6,926 nucleotides of DNA, taken from NCBI GenBank assembly GCA_027593305.1, contig JAQCJA010000251.1, positions 1 through 6,926 of the forward strand, in the 5' to 3' direction. Numbering within the stretch: the stretch's first letter is position 1; every line of letters starts with the position of its first letter. Source of the DNA: a bacterium. Its GTDB lineage: Bacteria > Latescibacterota > UBA2968 > UBA8231. The position numbers and the translations under genes are program-made. This document shows positions 1 to 4,791 of this stretch, piece by piece. The notes under the pieces are model-generated. The model ran no database searches. It saw nothing but the letters and a program-made list of their open reading frames with translations, and was not told the DNA's origin.

Positions 1-846
1 ACCGGCAAGGAACTGGTCGCCGATGCCCTGCACTACCACAGCCTGCGCTCCGGGCAGCCGCTGATCAAAGTTCACGTCGCCGCCCTTCCTGAGACCCTCG
101 TCGAAGCCGAGTTGTTTGGCCACGAAAAGGGCGCCTTTACCGGCGCAACGGAGACCAAGACCGGGCGTTTCGAACGTGCCGATGGTGGCACGCTGTTTCT
201 TGACGAGATCGGCGAACTGCCCAACAGTGTCCAGGTCAAACTCCTGCGCGTGCTGCAGGCTCGACAGATCGAACGACTCGGCTCCTCTGAACCGCGGCAT
301 GTCGATGTGCGCATCATCGCCGCCACCCACGTCAACCTCGAGCAGGCCGTCGCCGCCGGCACATTCCGCGAAGACCTCTACTATCGCCTGAATGTGTTCC
401 CCATCTACGTTCCCCCGCTGCGCGAGCGCAAATCAGATGTCATGCTCCTCGCCGACACCTTTCTCGACAGATATGGGCGCAAGCACGGCAAACAGATGCG
501 CCGCATTTCCACGCCCGCCATCGACATGCTCATGAGCTATCACTGGCCAGGAAACGTCCGTGAACTGGAGAACTGCATCGAGCGCGCCATCATCCTGTCG
601 GTGGACGGTGTCGTACACGGGCATCACCTCCCACCCAGCCTGCAGACGGCCCACTCCTCCGGGACAGACTATACCGGCTCGCTGGAGATGATGATGAGTT
701 CCTATGAGCGCGAGATCATCATTGAGGCCCTGAAAAACGCCAGGGGGAACATGGCCTATGCCGCCCGGCGACTGGGAACGACGGCGCGCATCTTCACCTA
801 CAAGGCTCGGAAACTCGACATCGACCCGCGCAAGTATCGGAAATAG
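1..846 (+). CDS. Sigma-54-dependent transcriptional activator (NtrC/NifA type), 5'-truncated
   Basis: This is a bacterial enhancer-binding protein that uses ATP hydrolysis to open promoters held by sigma-54 RNA polymerase. The frame is open from base 1, so the N-terminal sensory domain and most of Walker A lie outside; only its tail, TGKE, is visible (codons 1-4). Numbering codons from base 1, the GAFTGA sigma-54 contact loop is at 44-49, Walker B (LFLDE) ends at D68-E69, the likely arginine fingers are R123 and R129 in FREDLYYR, and the sensor II motif WPGNVREL starts at W182. A Fis-type helix-turn-helix lies near 248-275, and the protein ends DPRKYRK. There is only one cysteine (about 187), so the Cys-rich linker of oxygen-sensitive alphaproteobacterial NifA is absent. 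The visible 281 residues cannot tell a response regulator (NtrC) from a GAF-domain activator (NifA-like); the C-terminal HTH style recalls GAF-domain NifA-like regulators. A sigma-54 promoter and amtB follow directly, so control of nitrogen genes is the natural inference. Confidence 0.95.
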   Translation, partial: TGKELVADALHYHSLRSGQPLIKVHVAALPETLVEAELFGHEKGAFTGATETKTGRFERADGGTLFLDEIGELPNSVQVKLLRVLQARQIERLGSSEPRHVDVRIIAATHVNLEQAVAAGTFREDLYYRLNVFPIYVPPLRERKSDVMLLADTFLDRYGRKHGKQMRRISTPAIDMLMSYHWPGNVRELENCIERAIILSVDGVVHGHHLPPSLQTAHSSGTDYTGSLEMMMSSYEREIIIEALKNARGNMAYAARRLGTTARIFTYKARKLDIDPRKYRK

Positions 847-865
847 ATCTCGGATTCGTTGTGGT

Positions 866-905
866 TATGACATTTTTGTTACATGAAATCGCCCATATGA
901 CATTT
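866..905. repeat. Direct repeat TATGACATTT, two copies 30 bases apart
   Basis: TATGACATTT occurs at 866-875 and again at 896-905, start to start 30 bases, close to three helical turns. Both copies lie about 125-165 bases upstream of the predicted amtB transcription start, a typical distance for activator sites of sigma-54 promoters. Inference only: they could be paired binding sites on one face of the helix. The segment is AT-rich compared with the genes, so a chance repeat is possible. Confidence 0.4.
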
Positions 906-913
906 GTGTTCTC

Positions 914-940
914 TCTGTGTCCTCCAGTTTGGATCACAGA
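914..940. promoter_or_regulatory. Inverted repeat TCTGTG-N15-CACAGA, candidate activator site
   Basis: TCTGTG (914-919) and its exact reverse complement CACAGA (935-940) are separated by 15 bases, giving 21 bases between half-site starts, about two helical turns. It lies 90-117 bases upstream of the predicted amtB start. It does not match the NtrC consensus (TGCACC-N5-GGTGCA) or the NifA consensus (TGT-N10-ACA), so assignment as an enhancer is inference from position and symmetry. Confidence 0.35.
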
Positions 941-950
941 AACCGATGGT

Positions 951-980
951 AACCGTATGTAATACAAGCTAGTTACGGTT
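951..980. promoter_or_regulatory. Inverted repeat AACCGTA-N16-TACGGTT, candidate activator/operator site
   Basis: A perfect 7-base inverted repeat: AACCGTA at 951-957 and TACGGTT at 974-980, half-site starts 23 bases apart. A third partial copy, AACCG, starts exactly 10 bases before the first arm (941-945). It lies 25-54 bases upstream of the -24 element of the amtB promoter. The left arm extended to AACCGTATG recurs exactly at 3548-3556 upstream of GSII. Symmetry and recurrence at two nitrogen genes suggest a regulator-binding site, but no regulator can be named. Confidence 0.45.
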
Positions 981-1004
981 TATCACAAACTCCTCCGCCG
1001 GGCG

Positions 1005-1020
1005 TGGCACGCAGCTTGCA
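1005..1020 (+). promoter_or_regulatory. Sigma-54 (-24/-12) promoter of amtB
   Basis: TGGCAC-GCAGC-TTGCA matches the RpoN consensus TGGCAC-N5-TTGCW at every conserved position, with the invariant GG (1006-1007) and GC (1018-1019) at the required spacing. Transcription would begin about 11-12 bases after the -12 C, near 1031, giving a leader of roughly 55 bases before the amtB start. It lies next to a gene for a sigma-54 activator and ahead of an ammonium transporter, a classic RpoN target. Strong motif plus context; no experimental evidence. Confidence 0.9.
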
Positions 1021-1085
1021 AAGGCAGTCGGTGATTGTGCGCTGCAGTTCCACGTCACCCCACGCACCGAGGAGAGGGTTTCACC

Positions 1086-2426
1086 ATGAAGGACCGCTTT
1101 CGCTTCGCGCCGATGCTCGCCATATCGGCACTGTTTATGGGAGGGGCCACACAGGTCCTGGGGGAGGATATCACCTCCCTTGAAGGGTTCCAGAGCATGC
1201 CTCTGGTCTACCCGAAGTTCATGATCGACAACCTGTGGATCCTGATCTCTGCCGCCCTCGTGTTCATCATGCACCTGGGTTTCGCCACCCTCGAGACGGG
1301 TCTGACGCGCCAGAAGAACACGGTCAACATCCTGTTCAAGAACGTCTTCATCGTCAACGTCGGTATCATCACCTACGCCCTGACCGGGTTCAACACGATG
1401 TATCCGGGGGACTTCAACGGCTTCATCTCAATCCTGGGGCCCATCGGCTTCGATGATGAGGTCGCCAATCTGACACTGAATTACGCGAACTACACCTACT
1501 GGGCTGACTTCATCTTCCAGGCCATGTTTGCCGCCACGGCTGCCACCATCGTCTCCGGTGCCGTCGCCGAACGCATCAAACTCACCAGCTTCATGCTCTA
1601 TGCAACGATTCTCGTCGCTTTCCTCTATCCCATCGCAGGTTCCTGGAAGTGGGGCGGCGGCTGGCTCGACGCCATGGGCTTCTATGACTTCGCCGGCTCC
1701 TCCGTCGTTCACGCCTTCGGTGGCTTCTCGGCTCTGGCCATGGTTCTTGTCCTCGGCGCCCGCCGGGGCAAATACATGCCGGACGGGCAGATCCGCCCCA
1801 TTCTCGGCCACAGCATGCCTCTGGCCGCCATCGGCGTGTTCATGCTCTGGCTCGGCTGGTTCGGCTTCAACGGCGGCTCGGTACTGAGCGCCGATCCGGG
1901 CCTTGTGTCGCTGGTCTTTGTAACGACGTCCCTCGCCGCCGCCGCCGGGGCGCTGGCCTCCATCTTCACGTCGATGATCTACCTGAAGAAGCCCGACTTC
2001 AGCATGGCCCTCAACGGCATTCTCGCCGGACTCGTGGGGATCACGGCCGGCGCCGACACGGTCAGCTGGGTGAGTGCCATCACGATCGGTGCCATTGCCG
2101 GCATCCTCGTCGTCTTCGCCATCGTCACCATCGATCGCATCCGCATCGATGATCCCGTGGGTGCCGTATCGGTCCACGGCGTCTGTGGCATGTGGGGCAC
2201 GATCGCCGTGGGTCTCTTCAGCACCAATCCGGAGCACAGTGTCGGGACGCAGATTCTTGGCACGCTGTCCTACGCGATCTTCGCCTTCACTGCCTCTCTG
2301 ATCCTGGCGCTCGTCCTCAAGGCGACCCTGGGCATCCGCGTCACTGCGGAAGAGGAAGATGAGGGTCTCGACCTGGCCGAGCACGGTCAGCCCGCCTACG
2401 CCGATTTTCAGCACATCACCAACTAA
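1086..2426 (+). CDS. amtB: Ammonium transporter AmtB (Amt/MEP/Rh family)
   Basis: Inner-membrane ammonium channel/transporter of 446 residues, normal for the family. The ATG at 1086 is chosen because GAGGAG (1069-1074) precedes it and it begins a signal-peptide-like segment (residues 1-27); reading upstream to 1035 would add 17 residues with no family support. Key residues are visible: the periplasmic ammonium-site tryptophan near W189 in WKWGGGW, the conserved D201 in YDFAG, the twin pore histidines H209 (SSVVHAFGG) and H364 (VSVHGVCGMWG), a phenylalanine gate around F148 and F259 (WLGWFGFNGGS), and NGILAGLVGITAG from N310. Hydrophobic stretches fit eleven transmembrane helices, ending with an acidic cytoplasmic tail (EEEDEG, about 422-427). 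The PII gene starts 25 bases downstream, the usual amtB-glnK pairing, in which PII plugs the channel when nitrogen is sufficient. Regulation is probably through the sigma-54 promoter at 1005-1020. Confidence 0.97.
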   Translation: MKDRFRFAPMLAISALFMGGATQVLGEDITSLEGFQSMPLVYPKFMIDNLWILISAALVFIMHLGFATLETGLTRQKNTVNILFKNVFIVNVGIITYALTGFNTMYPGDFNGFISILGPIGFDDEVANLTLNYANYTYWADFIFQAMFAATAATIVSGAVAERIKLTSFMLYATILVAFLYPIAGSWKWGGGWLDAMGFYDFAGSSVVHAFGGFSALAMVLVLGARRGKYMPDGQIRPILGHSMPLAAIGVFMLWLGWFGFNGGSVLSADPGLVSLVFVTTSLAAAAGALASIFTSMIYLKKPDFSMALNGILAGLVGITAGADTVSWVSAITIGAIAGILVVFAIVTIDRIRIDDPVGAVSVHGVCGMWGTIAVGLFSTNPEHSVGTQILGTLSYAIFAFTASLILALVLKATLGIRVTAEEEDEGLDLAEHGQPAYADFQHITN

Positions 2427-2451
2427 GCGTTGAGGAACCAGGAGAAACCAG

Positions 2452-2790
2452 ATGTATAAGATCGAAGCATATCTGCGGCCCGCCGCTCTGGAGAAAGTCC
2501 AGCAGGCGCTGGCCGGAATCGGCATCGCCGGCATGTCGGTGCTCGAAGTCCGCGGTTTTGGTCGCCAGCGTGGCCACCGCGAGGTCTACCGTGGGGCGGA
2601 GTACACCGTTGACTTCGTGCCCAAGATCAAGATCGAAGTCGCCGTCAAGGAGGCCGACAAGCAGGCGGCGATCGATGCCATCGTCGGCGCCGCCAAGACC
2701 GGTCAGACGGGAGACGGCAAGGTGCTCGTCTCGGTTGTCGAGGAGGCTGTGCGTGTCCGTACGGGCGAAACCGGCGACTCGGCCCTGTAA
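2452..2790 (+). CDS. glnK: PII nitrogen regulatory protein, GlnK type
   Basis: Trimeric PII signalling protein of 112 residues, the standard length. It senses ATP/ADP and 2-oxoglutarate and, as a partner of AmtB, binds the channel's cytoplasmic face to block uptake. Visible features: Q39, which bridges Mg-ATP and 2-oxoglutarate; the T-loop with Y51 in GAEYTVDF, the uridylylation site in proteobacteria; K58, a 2-oxoglutarate contact; the TGQTGDGKV B-loop at 83-91 with K90; and phosphate-binding R101 and R103 in VRVRTGETGD. GGAG at 2441-2444 precedes the ATG by 7 bases. The gene follows amtB by 25 bases and precedes the porin-like gene by 44, so co-transcription is likely. Whether Y51 is actually modified is unknown because no glnD is in view. 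The glnK name rests on amtB linkage; glnB is the close alternative. Confidence 0.96.
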   Translation: MYKIEAYLRPAALEKVQQALAGIGIAGMSVLEVRGFGRQRGHREVYRGAEYTVDFVPKIKIEVAVKEADKQAAIDAIVGAAKTGQTGDGKVLVSVVEEAVRVRTGETGDSAL

Positions 2791-2815
2791 ACAAGCAGGC
2801 AACACTCACCACACA

Positions 2816-2831
2816 AATGGAAGGGTCCATT
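2816..2831 (+). other. Small hairpin presenting the porin gene's ribosome-binding site
   Basis: AATGGA (2816-2821) pairs perfectly with TCCATT (2826-2831) around the four-base loop AGGG. The Shine-Dalgarno stretch GGAAGGG (2819-2825) is thus half in the stem and half in the loop, three bases before the ATG at 2835. It might tune translation of the porin relative to amtB and glnK, but a six-pair AT-containing stem is weak and could be chance. Confidence 0.3.
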
Positions 2832-2834
2832 CCC

Positions 2835-3484
2835 ATGCGTTTTCTCTCTCGCTCCATCCTTGCTCTGGCCGCAGTGGCGACGGTATCAGTCAACACACCG
2901 GCGACCGCCGAGATCGGCATTGGCGCCGATCTCGTGAGCCGTTACATCTGGCGTGGCACGGATTTCGGCAATGCCGTAAGCGTGCAGCCCGGCATTGCCT
3001 ACTCCACCGATGCCTTCGAAGTCGGCGCCTGGTCCTCATGGGCCATCAACAGCGGTGTTGCCAACGAGAACGACCTCTATGCAACCGTCTACCTGGGTCC
3101 GGTGGGGCTGACGATTACCGACTACTTCTTTCCGGCGGCGGCACCGGCCAAGTTCTTCAGCTACGGTGACGGCGATGCCGTGCACATCCTCGAAGCGTCC
3201 GCCTCGGCAGATGTGGGCCCGGTGAGCCTCATGGCGGCGTTCAACTTCTCTGGCGATGCAGAAGATCCTTCTGGCTTGAGGGATCGATGCCATTGGCCGC
3301 CCTGTCCACGGACGACGTTGAAGTTGGCCTGGGCCTGAGCCTCGGTAACGGCGTCTACACCACCGATACCGATCCTGCTCTGGTCACCGTTTCACTCAAC
3401 GTGTCCGCCGGCGACTATTTCGCTCAGTATATCCTGAACCCGGATGCGGAGATCACGTTCCTCGTCTTTGGCACAAGTTTCTAG
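2835..3484 (+). pseudogene. Small outer-membrane beta-barrel (TorF/Gcw_chp-like putative porin), interrupted by a frameshift
   Basis: An exported protein resembling the TorF-family putative porins (TIGR02001-like). The start at 2835 gives a clear signal peptide (MRFLSRSILALAAVATVSV) with a cleavage site after ATA at residue 25, and GGAAGGG lies 9 bases upstream; the earlier ATG at 2817 would put MEGSIP in front without benefit. The mature part begins IGIGADLVSRYIWRG, a hallmark of this family, then alternating strands. The frame breaks near 3267-3270: continued in frame it reads an unrelated Cys/Arg/Pro-rich tail and stops at 3338, whereas one base back the sequence continues FWLEGS and runs on to YILNPDAEITFLVFGTSF, ending in a terminal Phe as outer-membrane barrels do, with a stop at 3482-3484. 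Restoring one base gives about 216 residues. It could be a true mutation or a base lost in a short C/T run during sequencing. It lies 44 bases after glnK and before a strong terminator, so it belongs to the amtB operon. The family call is from motif memory, without alignment. Confidence 0.8.
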
Positions 3485-3492
3485 ACAAATCC

Positions 3493-3527
3493 GCAATCCG
3501 CCCCGTGCGCGGCACGGGGCGGATTGC
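3493..3527 (+). terminator. Rho-independent terminator of the amtB-glnK-porin operon
   Basis: GCAATCCGCCCCGTGC (3493-3508) pairs perfectly over 16 bases with its complement at 3512-3527 around a GCG loop, followed by TATTGTTAT. The stem is very GC-rich and starts 8 bases after the porin stop. The T-tract is interrupted but adequate. It separates the amtB operon from GSII. Because the stem is a perfect palindrome it may also act on - strand transcripts. Confidence 0.88.
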
Positions 3528-3529
3528 TA

Positions 3530-3558
3530 TTGTTATCAGTTTCAGGCAACCGTATGAC
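3530..3558 (+). promoter_or_regulatory. Candidate sigma-70-type promoter for GSII
   Basis: TTGTTA (3530-3535) and TATGAC (3553-3558) are separated by 17 bases, each matching four of six consensus positions. GSII needs its own promoter because a strong terminator precedes it, and this pair is the best I see in the 104-base gap. It is weak, and sigma factor preferences of this organism are unknown. Confidence 0.3.
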
Positions 3559-3561
3559 GGT
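3548..3561. promoter_or_regulatory. Palindrome ACCGT-ATG-ACGGT upstream of GSII, candidate operator
   Basis: ACCGT (3549-3553) and ACGGT (3557-3561) form a perfect inverted repeat around ATG. The stretch AACCGTATG (3548-3556) is identical to 951-959 upstream of amtB. It overlaps the possible -10 element at 3553-3558, so a protein bound there could block or modulate GSII transcription. Function is inferred from symmetry and recurrence only. Confidence 0.45.
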
Positions 3562-3631
3562 CCGTGACGGCTGTGGCACCCACCACCGTCTCGACCCTAC
3601 CACCATCAACCGGAGTACAAGGCGGAACAAG

Positions 3632-4648
3632 ATGAGCAAGGACAAGCTTGAGTACATCTGGCTCGACGGCTACAAGCCCACGCAGAGCCTGCGCAGCAAG
3701 ACGAGAGTCGTCGAGAACTTCAGTGGCAAAGTGGAAGACGCCCCCATCTGGGCCTTCGACGGCTCCTCGACGCAGCAGGCCTCGGGTGGCTCATCGGACT
3801 GCCTCCTGAGGGCCGTGGCGGTATATCCCGATCCCGTCCGCTTCGGTGGCGACGGCTGGCTGGTGATGGCCGAAGTGCTCAACGCCGACGGCTCGGACCA
3901 CGAGTCCAACCATCGCGCCAGGATCGATGATGACGACGAGGATTTCTGGTTCGGTTTCGAGCAGGAATACTGCCTCATGGACCCGGATACGGGCCGGCCT
4001 CTCGGCTTTCCGAAGGACGGCTACCCGGCGCCTCAGGGACCGTACTACACGTCGGTGGGCTCAAAGTTTGCCCATGGCCGTGAGATGGTCGACCAGCACC
4101 TGCACATCTGCCTCGAGGCGGGTCTCAATGTCGAAGGCATCAATGCCGAGGTCATGATGGGTCAGTGGGAGTATCAGATCTTCGGCAAGGGCGCCGCTCT
4201 CTGCGGCGACGAGATCTGGGTGGCCCGCTACCTGCTCGAGCGTCTGTCGGAGAGTTACGGCCTCATCGTCGAACTGCATCCCAAGCCGGTAAAGGGCGAC
4301 TGGAACGGCTCAGGCATGCACGCCAACTTCTCCAACGGCGCCATGCGCGCCGCCGGCAACAAGGAAACCTTCACCAGGATCTGCGAAGAGTTCGGCAAGC
4401 ACATCCCCGAACACATCGCGGTGTATGGCGCTTACAACGAGCAGCGCCTGACCGGCGCCCACGAGACCCAGTCGATCGACAAGTTCAGCTATGGTGCCTC
4501 CGATCGTGGTGCTTCCATCCGCATCCCTGTCAGCACCATCAACGATGGCTGGAAGGGTCGCCTCGAGGACCGGCGCCCGGCATCGAACGCCTGTCCGTAC
4601 CAGGTCGCCGGTATCATTATTTCGACGACGAAGAAGGCGCTGAAGTAA
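3632..4648 (+). CDS. glnII: Glutamine synthetase type II (eukaryote-like GSII)
   Basis: ATP-dependent ligation of ammonia to glutamate, forming glutamine in the cytoplasm. At 338 residues it is far shorter than GSI (about 470) or GSIII (about 700) and matches GSII. The N-terminus KLEYIWLDGYKPTQSLRSKT and WAFDGSST (40-47) are GSII signatures. Metal-binding glutamates sit in FGFEQEY (E110, E112), INAEV (E173) and QWEYQ (E180), with H230 in NGSGMHANFS. Substrate and phosphate contacts lie in YGASDRGASIRIP (R292, R297) and LEDRRP (E312, R314, R315). No GSI-type adenylylation tyrosine loop is present, so GlnE-type control is not expected. The ATG at 3632 is chosen because AAGGCGG (3619-3625) precedes it and MSKDKLEYIWLDGY is the family N-terminus; the frame's earlier part overlaps the terminator. 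It stands alone between two terminators, beside the ammonium uptake operon, and probably assimilates the imported ammonium. Confidence 0.96.
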   Translation: MSKDKLEYIWLDGYKPTQSLRSKTRVVENFSGKVEDAPIWAFDGSSTQQASGGSSDCLLRAVAVYPDPVRFGGDGWLVMAEVLNADGSDHESNHRARIDDDDEDFWFGFEQEYCLMDPDTGRPLGFPKDGYPAPQGPYYTSVGSKFAHGREMVDQHLHICLEAGLNVEGINAEVMMGQWEYQIFGKGAALCGDEIWVARYLLERLSESYGLIVELHPKPVKGDWNGSGMHANFSNGAMRAAGNKETFTRICEEFGKHIPEHIAVYGAYNEQRLTGAHETQSIDKFSYGASDRGASIRIPVSTINDGWKGRLEDRRPASNACPYQVAGIIISTTKKALK

Positions 4649-4667
4649 CGATCCGGCTCCAGTGGCA

Positions 4668-4701
4668 CGTTGGGTCCCGCACGTTGCTGCCGGACCCAAT
4701 G
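4668..4701 (+). other. Stem-loop downstream of GSII
   Basis: TTGGGTCC (4670-4677) pairs with GGACCCAA (4692-4699) around a 14-base loop, extendable by a G-T and a C-G pair at the base. No T-tract follows, so it is not a typical terminator; it might stabilise the 3' end of the GSII message. An 8-base direct repeat, GCACGTTG, occurs at 4665-4672 and 4679-4686, overlapping the stem and loop. Confidence 0.45.
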
Positions 4702-4712
4702 CAGACAGTCCC

Positions 4713-4754
4713 GGGGAGGTGTCCCACGCAATGCGCGGACACCTCCCCTTTCTG
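4713..4754 (+). terminator. Rho-independent terminator after GSII
   Basis: GGGGAGGTGTCC (4713-4724) pairs perfectly with GGACACCTCCCC (4737-4748) over 12 bases around a 12-base loop, and is followed directly by TTTCTGTT. It ends GSII transcription about 70-100 bases after the stop codon, and hemC begins 43 bases beyond the stem. Confidence 0.85.
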
Positions 4755-4777
4755 TTCCCCCCAGCAGCAGCCTCCCG

Positions 4778-4783
4778 TATATT
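4778..4783 (+). promoter_or_regulatory. Possible -10 element (TATATT) for a leaderless hemC transcript
   Basis: TATATT lies 8 bases before the hemC ATG. No Shine-Dalgarno sequence is present in between (CCTGCCTC), and the strong terminator upstream means hemC needs a local promoter. A start of transcription at or next to the ATG would give a leaderless message. I see no good -35 at 17 bases (TTCCCC at 4755-4760), so this rests on one hexamer and its position. Confidence 0.35.
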
Positions 4784-4791
4784 CCTGCCTC

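Noticed and set aside
868..883. NifA upstream activator site (TGT-N10-ACA)
   Set aside because: The best match reads TGA-N10-ACA, one mismatch in the six conserved bases; such near-matches are common in AT-rich DNA.
1428..2534. A 368-codon open frame on the - strand across amtB and the start of glnK
   Set aside because: It is antisense to amtB, which has full family motifs. Its product is an Asp/Glu/Gly/Arg-rich low-complexity sequence typical of frames opposite GC-rich genes.
2817..2834. Earlier ATG for the porin gene at 2817
   Set aside because: It overlaps the Shine-Dalgarno for the ATG at 2835 and would place MEGSIP in front of a well-formed signal peptide.
3260..3275. Programmed -1 ribosomal frameshift in the porin gene
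   Set aside because: No X-XXY-YYZ slippery heptamer in the reading frame and no obvious downstream stem-loop; a lost base is simpler.
3574..3589. TGGCAC upstream of GSII as a sigma-54 promoter
   Set aside because: The -24 half is present, but after five bases the sequence is ACCGT, without the required GC of the -12 element.
4663..4678. TGGCAC after the GSII stop as a sigma-54 promoter for hemC
   Set aside because: No TTGC follows at the right spacing (GTCCC instead), and it lies within stem-loop sequence upstream of a terminator.
4165..4791. Extension of the hemC frame far upstream through GSII
   Set aside because: The segment is out of frame with GSII and gives an Arg-rich sequence without family resemblance. 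The HemC N-terminal signature begins just after the ATG at 4792, and two stem-loops lie in between.
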